This document shows positions 7,566 through 15,639 of a stretch of DNA of 44,152 nucleotides, piece by piece. Position 1 is the first letter of the stretch. Every line of letters starts with the position of its first letter. Both the position numbers and the translations under genes were made by a program. The stretch spans positions 1-44,152 of the forward strand of contig CAJKUH010000018.1 of NCBI GenBank assembly GCA_905203045.1. The letters are read 5' to 3'. Under the pieces are notes generated by a model. The model searched no databases and was not told the origin of the DNA. It saw only the letters and a list, made by a program, of their open reading frames with translations. The DNA comes from an uncultured Eggerthella sp. (GTDB lineage Bacteria; Actinomycetota; Coriobacteriia; Coriobacteriales; Eggerthellaceae).

Positions 7566-7784
7566 GTGGGATTTCTTTTGATTCTTGGCTTGGTGGTATT
7601 TGGGCTGTTCCAGCTTGCTAAATACCTGATGGGAAACACGGTGAGCGATGCCAAGTCGCGCATTGTTGGCAATTGGTATGCCGATAGCCACAGCCGTGAA
7701 ACGAATCGGGACTTAATCACCTTCACCAAGTGTGTATCCGCTTTCGTTTTTGCGCTGTTGTTGTATACGGTGCTTTATGCGTAG
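7566..7784 (+). CDS. Hypothetical small membrane protein (72 aa)
   Basis: Two hydrophobic segments (GFLLILGLVVFGLFQLA near the start and FVFALLLYTVLYA at the end) enclose a polar loop of about 40 residues. I chose GTG 7566 because GGAAGGGGA lies 7 nt upstream; a TTG at 7521 in the same frame would add 15 residues without a ribosome binding site. No family is recognised. It sits between the NapH-like gene and the second type I-like element; no link in function is visible. Confidence 0.5.
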   Translation: MGFLLILGLVVFGLFQLAKYLMGNTVSDAKSRIVGNWYADSHSRETNRDLITFTKCVSAFVFALLLYTVLYA

Positions 7785-7872
7785 GGCTTCTTTTCGGCGA
7801 ACGGTTGGAAGGCGCTTGTTATTCTTATCCTATCCTTCATTTGCCGTAGGGCTCTATTCGTTGGGGCGCCTC

Positions 7873-7881
7873 TGGTATACT
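7873..7881 (+). promoter_or_regulatory. Extended -10 promoter of antisense RNA, copy 2
   Basis: TGGTATACT with the hexamer at 7876-7881, at the same distance from the conserved GCAGAAGATGACG start as in copy 1. Confidence 0.6.
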
Positions 7882-7886
7882 TACAA

Positions 7887-7972
7887 GCAGAAGATGACGT
7901 CCCGCCAGGCTGGGCGGCATCGTTGTTCTAAGGAGTCGTGTTACTTTCTGAGGGCATCCCGGCTCTTCTTAT
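7887..7972 (+). ncRNA. Putative antitoxin small RNA, copy 2
   Basis: It starts at the conserved GCAGAAG and has the same 5' hairpin as copy 1, with one change confined to the loop (AGGCTG for AGGCCG). It ends in the hairpin GAGTCGTG (7933-7940)/CCCGGCTC (7958-7965), followed by TTCTTAT. The 5' arm complementary to the toxin leader is fully kept. Predicted from structure and conservation only. Confidence 0.55.
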
Positions 7973-7989
7973 ATTCCAATGCCGTTCTC

Positions 7990-8067
7990 CTATTTCCGGG
8001 TAAGCTCGATGATCCCAATCATCACGGTGAATATCGCACAAAGCGCAAACACGGTTTCTTGGTCCAT
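7990..8067 (-). CDS. 25-residue hydrophobic peptide, putative type I toxin, copy 2
   Basis: It encodes MDQETV...ELTRK like copy 1, with Phe7, Met16 and Ile20. GGGAGG lies 8 nt before the ATG. About ten codons differ synonymously from copy 1, including the stop (TAG versus TAA). The conserved acidic head, single membrane segment and basic tail suggest the same activity. The antitoxin RNAs are alike in their leader-pairing arms, so cross-regulation between copies is possible. Confidence 0.75.
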   Translation of the reverse strand: MDQETVFALCAIFTVMIGIIELTRK

Positions 8068-8228
8068 AAGCCGCACCTCCCTTCGAAGATGCCGCCCGGA
8101 AAGGCGAAACGGCATAGCGGGATTCTACGTCATAAATCGTGTTGTAGCCGGGCATAACGCCATATCAAGCCGCAAAAATGCTTCGAGTGAATTCGCGCTT
8201 CAGGAACATGCAGGCGTAGAATGAACCC

Positions 8229-9431
8229 ATGAAGCTTTTAAGCGAACATATTGAGGACCTGGACGTAAAGCATCATGGCATTCACCTTGCGGGGATGCGT
8301 GCGCGCTCGGCCGAACGAGCGGCTGAGCGCGCTTTGGCGCACAACCCCTTGCTGGTGATTTCCGCTCTGGCGGCGTTGGTAACCATGTTTTTCGTTCCGC
8401 CTTCTGCGGAGTACCTAAGCTACTTCAACTGGCATACGCTTGCCTGCCTGTTCAGCATCTTGGCAGTTATTGCTGCCATCGATTCTTCCGGCTTGCTTGA
8501 ATTCGTGGCGCACTCCTTGGTGGAACACGTGAACAGCACACGTGCGCTGGTAATCGCATTGGTGCTGGTAACGCTCTGCTGCTCTATGGTCCTTTCGAAC
8601 GACATGACGTTGGTCACCGTACTTCCGTTGGCCGTGGTGCTGCTGAAATCGGTGAATAGGGAAGCGGAAATTCCGTTTGCGTTTATCGCTATTACCCTTA
8701 CCGCGAACTTGGGCGGCATGCTGCTGCCCTTTGGCAATCCGCACAACCTATATCTGTATTCGGTGTTCGGCGTCGATTTCGGCGATTTCGTGGCAACTAT
8801 GGCACCGCCGCTGGTTTTGTCGGTTGCGCTTATCCTTGCGCGTTGCTGTTTTGTGAAGAAAGCCGAATTCCATTACAAGAAACCGGAAAGCATCCGCCTT
8901 TCCAAGCCCCGTGTTGCCATTTACACGGTGTTGTTTGCACTGTGCGTTGCCATGACGGTTGATGCGGTGCCCTACCTTATGGGTATGGTTGCCATTGTGG
9001 TGGTGCTTGCCATAACGGATAGGCGCGTGTTCGCCAAAACGGACTATGCCCTGGTGCTGACGTTCGTGTGCGTCTTCATTTTCAGCGGCAATATCGCGCA
9101 AATCCCCGCTATTTCCCAGCTGTTTTCCGATGTGCTAGCTACGTGCGGTGCCTTTGTTACCTCGCTTATCAGCAGCCAGGTTATCAGCAACGTTCCCAGC
9201 GCTATCCTGATCAGCCATTTTTCCAACGACTGGGTGGGCATTGCCTTGGGCACCAACGTAGGTGCGGTTGGCACGCCCATCTCTTCGTTGGCCACGCCTA
9301 TCACGCTGCGTCAGTATCAGAAGTCGGGCCTGGGCAACAACGGTAAGTTCATTGCACGCTTTGAAGTGTACAATTTCGCGTTTCTCATCATCGTTTCCCT
9401 GTTCGAGATTTTCGTCATGCAGGTACGGTAG
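8229..9431 (+). CDS. Ion transporter superfamily membrane protein (SLC13/CitMHS/ArsB-like)
   Basis: The 400-residue protein has a ~35-residue cytoplasmic N-terminus and about ten membrane helices in two similar halves. Family marks are SNDMTLVTVLP and the re-entrant loop LLPFGNPHNLYLYS in the first half, and ISNVPSAILISHFS with GTNVGAVGTPISSLA in the second. Such proteins move carboxylates, sulfate, arsenite or Na+/H+; the exact substrate cannot be read from sequence. The right end of the second type I-like element lies 35 bp before the start, and no strong ribosome binding site is visible. Confidence 0.85.
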   Translation: MKLLSEHIEDLDVKHHGIHLAGMRARSAERAAERALAHNPLLVISALAALVTMFFVPPSAEYLSYFNWHTLACLFSILAVIAAIDSSGLLEFVAHSLVEHVNSTRALVIALVLVTLCCSMVLSNDMTLVTVLPLAVVLLKSVNREAEIPFAFIAITLTANLGGMLLPFGNPHNLYLYSVFGVDFGDFVATMAPPLVLSVALILARCCFVKKAEFHYKKPESIRLSKPRVAIYTVLFALCVAMTVDAVPYLMGMVAIVVVLAITDRRVFAKTDYALVLTFVCVFIFSGNIAQIPAISQLFSDVLATCGAFVTSLISSQVISNVPSAILISHFSNDWVGIALGTNVGAVGTPISSLATPITLRQYQKSGLGNNGKFIARFEVYNFAFLIIVSLFEIFVMQVR

Positions 9432-9503
9432 GGCTTCGATGCGAAACAAAAGCAGGTGGCGAAATACCAGACGGCGATTCGAGAGGCTCGTCTCAGGGCT
9501 TCG

Positions 9504-9509
9504 TATAAT
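9504..9509 (+). promoter_or_regulatory. TATAAT 6 nt before the ltrA start codon
   Basis: A perfect -10 ends 6 nt before ATG 9516, so transcription should begin at or near the A of the start codon, giving a leaderless mRNA. No ribosome binding site precedes the ATG, which agrees. No clear -35 is visible. Confidence 0.4.
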
Positions 9510-9515
9510 ACAGGC

Positions 9516-10747
9516 ATGAACAATTATCTTTCACGCTATAAAAACGCATCGTTCGGCACGCTCGATAAGGCGTGCTTTATCGAGCTGTTCTTTGATTTGG
9601 TGTTCGTGTTCTGCATGCGCACCATCATCCCGGTTTCCATCAGCGGTGCTGAAGATGAGGTTTCGTGGTACTCGTACTACACGTTCGTGTTCACCTACGT
9701 GGTAATGCTGCAGGTGTGGTACAAAACCACCACCCTCATGAACCGCTTCGGCACGGGTGGCGCACTCGATATTGCCTGCCTGGTGGTAAACATGTTCTTG
9801 CTCATGAACATGGCCTACGCCATCAGCACCGGGTGGGAGCGGTTTACCCTGTACAACGTTTCATGGATTTTGGTAGACGTGAACCTTATCGTGCATTGGT
9901 GCTTGCGCTTGTACTTAACCCAGGCGAAAACCCCGCCTTGGAAAGGTTCGGCAAGCGCGTGGTGGTGTTCCTTGCCGTGCAGGCGGCGTTGGTGCTTCTC
10001 TCGTTCGCGTTCCCCAGCGTGCCTGCTCAGGTAATATGCCTGGTGGCAATGCTGGTTGGTTTTGCCTCGTTTGCCAGCAGGCTTGAAAAGCAGATCGGCA
10101 AAAGCCACCGCAGCCACTTGGTAGAACGCTGCGCCCTTCTTATCGTGTTGGCGTTCGGCGAGGTCGTTATCGGTATCGGCAATTCCCACGAAGAGGGCTA
10201 TTCCTTGCTCGATGCGGCGTTTTTGCTGCTTTTGGCGTTGGGTTTGTTCTTGGTGTACCTGAACCAGATAGAGAACATCGTTGATGAAGACAAGCTGGGA
10301 AACGGGTTTGCCTACATTGCCGTGAACGCTTGGCTTACCTTCTGCATCGGCAATATGACGGCGGCGTTCGAGATCACGAACGAGGGGCTTTCCATCGGGC
10401 CTTTGTCGGGGCAGGCATTCATGGCCATTTGGGTGTCGGCTTTCCTGCTGAGTTTGTTTTTGTTCCTTCCGTTCTCAAGGGAATTCGGCGACGTGCACAA
10501 GCGGTGGATTGCCGCACGCACGGCGGCTTGCGTGGGCGTTGCCCTTGTCACCTTGATTGTTGGAAACACCCCCTTGGCGGCAATATATGAAACAGAAAAC
10601 AGCGATGGCATGGCTGACATGCCCCTGTACGTGCTTTTTTACTTGGTGATGCTGCTGGGCCTTTTGCTGGTGTATTTGGTTTTGTTCATCGACAAGAAGA
10701 TGCTTAGTGGACATTCGCAGCAAAGTCCAACCCCTAACGCAAAGTAG
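9516..10747 (+). pseudogene. Low temperature requirement A (LtrA) family protein, frameshifted
   Basis: The N-terminal part starts at ATG 9516 with FIELFFDLVFVF, the LtrA signature, and runs in one frame to about 9930. The rest (ERFGKRVVVFLAVQAALVLL onward) continues in the -1 frame to 10747. The switch lies in GCGAAAACCCCGCC (9924-9937). One missing base in the A or C run would explain it, and restoring it gives a smooth join (TQAKNPALERF). Together the parts make a ~410-residue multi-helix protein of normal family length. The function of LtrA is poorly known. The site does not match a classical -1 slippery heptamer, so I favour a recent mutation or a sequencing error over programmed frameshifting. 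Confidence 0.8.
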
Positions 10748-10869
10748 CGTACCGCTTCTCCAATGCCGATAGGCGGTGTGCCGCAACGGTGACGCGTGCT
10801 ACGCGGTAGGCTTTCTTCTATTGGACGCGCAGGCGGTTTGCCCTGCTTCTTACCCGAAAGGACGTTTCT

Positions 10870-12075
10870 ATGAACAACTTCGAGTTTTTTCCCTCGACAA
10901 GATTCGTGTTCGGTCGTGGCGTGACCGACGAGGTAGGGCGCTACGCTGCCGAACGTGGCTACAAGCGTGCCTTGTTGGTATACGGTGGCGGTTCGGTGGT
11001 GCGTTTGGGCACGTTGGACCGCGTGAAGAAATCGCTTGCATTGGCAGGCGTTGAAACCTGCGAGCTTGGTGGGGTGCGTCCGAATCCTGAAGTTGCCTCG
11101 GTGCGCGAAGGCATTGCAGTAGCGCGCGAAAGCAACGTTGATCTGGTGCTGCCCGTTGGCGGCGGCAGCGTTATCGATTGCGCGAAGGCCATCGCATTCG
11201 GCGCGTCCTACGAAGGCGATGCGTGGGACTTCTTCGCCAAGAAGCTGCCTATTGCCGAAGCGCTGCCCCTTATGTGCGTGCTTACCATTCCAGCGGCAGG
11301 TTCAGAAGGCTCCAGCTCGTGCGTCATCTCCAACGACGAATTCAATGCGAAGTTCGGCGTGAATTCCGACCTTATCCGCCCGCAGGTTTCTTTCCTTGAC
11401 CCGGAGCTGACGTTCACGTTGCCCGAATACCAAACGGCAGCGGGTGTGACGGACATGATTGCCCACATCTGCGAGCGCTTTTTCAGTGGCACCGGATCTT
11501 CGGTGGTTACCGACAACATTGCCACGGGGCTTATCCGCGCGCTTATGGAAGAAGCGCCGGTGGCAATTGCCGAGCCCGAGAATTACGAGGCACGGGCCAA
11601 CATCATGTGGGCAGGCACCCTTGCTCACAACGATTTGGCTGGTTGCGGGCTTGCGGCCCAACCCACCAAACGTGCCGGCGGGTGGGAAAGCCATGCGCTG
11701 GAACATCAGCTTTCCGCCTTCGATACCTCCATCACCCACGGTGCAGGCTTGGCGGTTATGATGCCGGCATGGATGCGCTACGTGTGGCGCGAAGATCCAG
11801 CCCGCTTTTTGGCGTTTGCTGATGCGGTGTTTGGCATCGAACCTATCGATGAAACCGACGAAGCAGTGGAAGATGCGGTAACGGCTGCCATCGACGAGCT
11901 GCAGGCGTTCTTCGTTCGCATCGGCATGCCTGCCAAGCTGGGTGAGTTCGGCTTGAAGCCCGAAAACGTGGATGCGTTCCTGACAACGCTCAAGGCGAAC
12001 AAGGGCGAAAAGTTCGGTGGTTTCAAGGAAATTACCTTGGAAGATGCCCGCAAAATCTATCTTTCTGCCTTCTAA
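10870..12075 (+). CDS. Iron-containing alcohol dehydrogenase (YqhD/BdhA-like)
   Basis: The 401-residue protein belongs to the group III metal-dependent alcohol dehydrogenases that reduce aldehydes with NAD(P)H. Visible marks are the cofactor-binding PVGGGSVIDCAKAIA, metal ligands in TDMIAHICERFF (Asp, His), and WESHALEHQLSAF and ITHGAGLAVMMPAWM (His, His). CGAAAGGA precedes ATG 10870. It is probably transcribed alone; a terminator lies at 12229-12265. It may serve redox balance in fermentation or detoxify aldehydes. Confidence 0.93.
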   Translation: MNNFEFFPSTRFVFGRGVTDEVGRYAAERGYKRALLVYGGGSVVRLGTLDRVKKSLALAGVETCELGGVRPNPEVASVREGIAVARESNVDLVLPVGGGSVIDCAKAIAFGASYEGDAWDFFAKKLPIAEALPLMCVLTIPAAGSEGSSSCVISNDEFNAKFGVNSDLIRPQVSFLDPELTFTLPEYQTAAGVTDMIAHICERFFSGTGSSVVTDNIATGLIRALMEEAPVAIAEPENYEARANIMWAGTLAHNDLAGCGLAAQPTKRAGGWESHALEHQLSAFDTSITHGAGLAVMMPAWMRYVWREDPARFLAFADAVFGIEPIDETDEAVEDAVTAAIDELQAFFVRIGMPAKLGEFGLKPENVDAFLTTLKANKGEKFGGFKEITLEDARKIYLSAF

Positions 12076-12228
12076 CCTGGCGTGGTAAACAAGCGCATTT
12101 TCACGCATCCGCATCGAGTGGCTTCAAGAGGCGCTCAAAGCTACGCAAAACGTTGGTAGCTGTGGTGGAATGGCGGGGTGGGCTGGAGGAAGTTTGGCTG
12201 CCCAACCTTTCGTCAACGCGCTGGCACC

Positions 12229-12265
12229 AAAGGCGTGCTTCCTGCACAGGGGGCGCGCCTTTCTT
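12229..12265 (+). terminator. Intrinsic terminator after the alcohol dehydrogenase
   Basis: AAAGGCGTGC (12229-12238) pairs with GCGCGCCTTT (12253-12262) with one G:U, followed by TTTCTT. The 232-bp gap 12076-12307 otherwise holds the recJ promoter region (TATACAAT at 12265-12272). Confidence 0.65.
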
Positions 12266-12307
12266 ATACAATGCCTTGTGAGAAGAAAAAAGTTAGTAGG
12301 TATTGCT

Positions 12308-15300
12308 ATGAGTGCGCGCATCAATCTTGCTGCGGCTGATCCAGTCGTAGCCTCACGCCTTGCATCCGAATTGAACCTGCCGCAGTTCATTGCAACCACG
12401 TTGGTTGCACGCGGGTTCGATACGGTTGAAAAGGCCCAGGAGTTTCTTAACCCTTCGCTCGAGCGGGATTGGGCTAACCCCTATGAAATAGAGAACATGG
12501 AAGCGGCGGTAAACCGCATCGAAGATGCCATCAAAAACGATGAGCATATCTTGGTGTTCGGCGACTTCGACCTTGATGGTGTTTCTGCCACCACGCTTAT
12601 GACACGTGGCCTGCGTGAATGCGGTGCTCGCGTCACGCCGTTCATTCCGCTGCGTTTCGAAGAGGGTTACGGCCTTTCGCAGGCGGCAATTGACAGGGCT
12701 TCCGCCTGCAATCCGAATTTGGTGGTTACCGTAGACAACGGCATTGCCGCCAAAAACGAAGTGGAAATCCTTAAAGAGCGCGGCATCGACGTGGTCATTA
12801 CCGACCACCACGAACCGGCTGACCTGGTGCCGGTTGGCGTGCCGGTGGTCGATCCGAAATGCGACGGCAATCCCAGCTCCATTTTGGCTGGCGCCGGTGT
12901 TGCGCTCAAGGTGGTGCAGGCGGTTGGCTCGCGCTTCGGCAAGCCGAACCTGTGGCGCGAGCTTATCGACTTGGCAACGCTCGGCACGGTTGCCGACCTT
13001 ATGCCCATGCGTAGCCAGAACCGCGCCTTGGTGGGCACGGGCGTGCGCATGATAAACGAAAACCCCCGGCCGTGCATTGCGGCGCTGCTGAACGCCTCAG
13101 GTTCTGCCGATAGCCCCGTTTCCTCTTCCAGCTTAAGCTTCACCATCATTCCCCGCCTGAATGCGGCGGGCCGTATGGGCAATGCCCAGTTGGCGCTCGA
13201 CCTGCTGCTTTGCGACGATTTTGCCGAAGCTACGCATCTTTCCACCGAGCTGGAAAACGTGAACACCCAGCGCCGCACCATCGAAGCCGAGCTCGCTGAG
13301 GTTGCCTCCGAGCAAGCCGAGAAAACCTTCAAGGGTCAGCGCGCTTTGGTGGTGGCGGGCGAAGGCTGGCACGAAGGCGTGAAGGGTATTGTGGCATCGC
13401 GCCTTACCAACCGCTACGGCGTGCCCTCCATTCTGTTTACCATCGAAGGCGACGAGGCCCATGGCTCGGGTCGCAGTGTGGGCGACGTGAACCTCTTCGA
13501 TGCGGTTTCCTCGTGCCAGGACATCCTTGCGCGTTTCGGCGGCCATCACGCTGCCGTGGGCGTAACGCTTCCCGCCAGCAAGCTCCCCGAATTCTCAGAG
13601 CGTTTGTGCGCCTACATGGACAAGCTTCCGCCCGAGGAATTCATTCCGCGCATCGAAGTGGATGCCAGCGTCGACCTTTCCGAGCTCACGCTTGAAAACG
13701 TTGCCAAGCTCGACCTATTGGCACCGTTTGGCCAGGAAAACCCCAGCCCGCATTTCTTGGCGCACGGCGTGGTCATTTCCGGCGGTAGGGCAGTGGGTGC
13801 CGACAAAACGCACCTTTCCTGCACGCTTACCGATGGCATCAATTCTCTGGCAAGCATCATGTTCCATTGTCCTGATATCTCGGGACTGCTGGGCTGCGGA
13901 TGCGCGCTCGACGCTGTGTTCGAGCTGCAGATAGACACGTGGCGCGGGCGTCGTTCGGTAAAGGCGGTTATTTCCTCGCTGAAGCCCTTGGCTCCCTGCA
14001 CATGCCTGGAAACCTGCTTGGGGGAAGATAAGGAATTCGTATCGGGTTTGGTGGCCGAAGAAGACGACGAAACCCCCGGCGAAGACAACGAAAGCCTTAT
14101 TGCCTCGGAAGCCGATCGTGCCATGTGGCAGCAATACGCCAAGGCCGACCCTGCGGGGTTCCGCTCTGCGTTGGTGGGCGCGTTTCTGGGCGATGCCCAG
14201 CTGCACGAATCGCAGCAGCAGGCGCTAGACGTGCTCGATAGCGGCAAGTCGGCGCTTGCCATCATGGGCACGGGGCGCGGCAAATCGCTCATCTTCCATA
14301 TTCATGCGGTCGAACAGGCCCTTGCCCACGGTAAGGCCAGCTTGTTCGTGTATCCGCTGCGTGCACTCGTTGCCGACCAGGCCTTTCACCTTGATCGCAC
14401 GCTTGGTTCGTTCGGTATCCGCTCGGAAGTGCTTACCGGCGCCTCTACGGCGGAAGAGCGAGCGGCGGTTATGGCGGGCTTGGCCGAGCACAAGATAGAC
14501 ATCGTGCTTACTACGCCCGAATACCTGGCGTTCCATGCCGCTGATTTCGCGGCAACGGGATCGATCGGCTTTGCGGTGGTGGACGAAGCCCATCACGTGG
14601 GCACCTCGAAAGCAGGGTTCCGCCCGTTCTATGCGCAGTTGGGCAAGTCGGTTGCCGCACTGGGCTCGCCTCAGGTTCTGGCTGTTACCGCAACGACGAA
14701 CAGCCAGGTAGAGCAGTGCATTTGCGAGTCGTTCGGCATTGCGCCCGATTGCGTGGTGGTAGACGAACACGAGCGCACCAATCTTGCCGTGGTTGACCAA
14801 CGAAACATGAAGAAGCGCGAACGTTACCTGGTTAACCTGGTGGCCCAGGGCGAAAAAACGCTTATCTACGTGAACTCGCGCATGGAAACCATCGCCCTTA
14901 CGCGAAGCCTGCGTAAGCAGGAGCCCCATATTGCCTCGCTCATCGGCTTCTACAACGCCGGCCTTTCCCGTTCCGAGCGTGAACGGGTGGAATCGCTGTT
15001 CCGCGAAGGCGGGTTGCAGGTTCTGGTGGCAACGTCTGCCTTCGGCGAAGGCGTCGACATTCCCGGCGTGCGTCATGTGGTTCTGTACCACTTGCCCTTC
15101 AGCGAAGTCGAGTTCAACCAGATGGCGGGCCGCGCGGGCCGCGATGGACAGCCGGCGCAGATTCACTTGCTGTTCGGCAGGGCCGATGCGCAGTTGAACG
15201 CGGGCATTCTGGATGATGCCGCTCCCACGCACGATGGCATGGCGCAGATCTACCGCGGACTGCGTGCCTTGCAGCGGGCGAACGGCGAAGGCTTCTTCAC

Positions 15301-15637
15301 GCTTGATGCCGAAAGCGCGGCGAAAAGCTCTTCACGTTTGCTGGGAGCGGCCATCACCGCTTCGCAGGTTCGTTGCGGCGTTTCGGTGTTCGAAGAACTG
15401 GGGCTTATTAAATCTCAGGGTTGTGCTGGGGTTCCGGGCAAGGAACAAAGCATCAATGTCGTAGACTATAAGGGCAAGGTCGAGCTGGACGACAGCGTGC
15501 GCTATCGCGAAGGCATGGACGAGCGCGAATCGTTTGCGACCTTCAAAGATTGGGTGCTTTCTGGTTCGGCTGAAGAGCTGCAAAACCGCATCAGGCGCCC
15601 TTTGCTTCCCACCACTGAATATCAGGAGGAACGATAG
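12308..15637 (+). CDS. recJ: RecJ-type exonuclease fused to a RecQ-like SF2 helicase
   Basis: One 1109-residue protein carries two enzymes. Residues 1-560 are RecJ: DFDLDG at 86-91, TVDNG, DHH at 166-168, GTVAD ending at 230, NAAGRMG, the DHHA1 GGHHAAVG near 411, and an OB-like region. After an acidic linker (580-605), residues 630-1109 form an SF2 helicase: Walker A GTGRGKS at 654-660, DEAH at 759-762, LAVTATT at 791-797, then VATSAFGEGVDIPG and QMAGRAGRDG. RecJ is a 5'-3' ssDNA nuclease that normally works with the separate RecQ helicase in gap repair, so the fusion joins partners. The start at ATG 12308 is chosen because RecJ similarity begins there. rel begins 2 bp after the stop. Confidence 0.93.
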   Translation: MSARINLAAADPVVASRLASELNLPQFIATTLVARGFDTVEKAQEFLNPSLERDWANPYEIENMEAAVNRIEDAIKNDEHILVFGDFDLDGVSATTLMTRGLRECGARVTPFIPLRFEEGYGLSQAAIDRASACNPNLVVTVDNGIAAKNEVEILKERGIDVVITDHHEPADLVPVGVPVVDPKCDGNPSSILAGAGVALKVVQAVGSRFGKPNLWRELIDLATLGTVADLMPMRSQNRALVGTGVRMINENPRPCIAALLNASGSADSPVSSSSLSFTIIPRLNAAGRMGNAQLALDLLLCDDFAEATHLSTELENVNTQRRTIEAELAEVASEQAEKTFKGQRALVVAGEGWHEGVKGIVASRLTNRYGVPSILFTIEGDEAHGSGRSVGDVNLFDAVSSCQDILARFGGHHAAVGVTLPASKLPEFSERLCAYMDKLPPEEFIPRIEVDASVDLSELTLENVAKLDLLAPFGQENPSPHFLAHGVVISGGRAVGADKTHLSCTLTDGINSLASIMFHCPDISGLLGCGCALDAVFELQIDTWRGRRSVKAVISSLKPLAPCTCLETCLGEDKEFVSGLVAEEDDETPGEDNESLIASEADRAMWQQYAKADPAGFRSALVGAFLGDAQLHESQQQALDVLDSGKSALAIMGTGRGKSLIFHIHAVEQALAHGKASLFVYPLRALVADQAFHLDRTLGSFGIRSEVLTGASTAEERAAVMAGLAEHKIDIVLTTPEYLAFHAADFAATGSIGFAVVDEAHHVGTSKAGFRPFYAQLGKSVAALGSPQVLAVTATTNSQVEQCICESFGIAPDCVVVDEHERTNLAVVDQRNMKKRERYLVNLVAQGEKTLIYVNSRMETIALTRSLRKQEPHIASLIGFYNAGLSRSERERVESLFREGGLQVLVATSAFGEGVDIPGVRHVVLYHLPFSEVEFNQMAGRAGRDGQPAQIHLLFGRADAQLNAGILDDAAPTHDGMAQIYRGLRALQRANGEGFFTLDAESAAKSSSRLLGAAITASQVRCGVSVFEELGLIKSQGCAGVPGKEQSINVVDYKGKVELDDSVRYREGMDERESFATFKDWVLSGSAEELQNRIRRPLLPTTEYQEER

Positions 15638-15639
15638 CC

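Larger units (their letters stand above)
7886..8193. repeat. Copy 2 of the ~310-bp type I toxin-antitoxin-like element
   Basis: Same orientation and order as 6158-6466, about 1.4 kb away. The GAAGATG and CCGCC direct repeats are at 7890-7906 (with the same 5-nt insert) and 8085-8096 (without it). The right end again stops shortly before a gene start (8229). Confidence 0.85.

Noticed and set aside
9920..9940. Programmed -1 frameshift in ltrA
   Set aside because: GCGAAAACCCC does not fit the XXXYYYZ slippery pattern in the reading frame, and no downstream stimulatory structure was seen.
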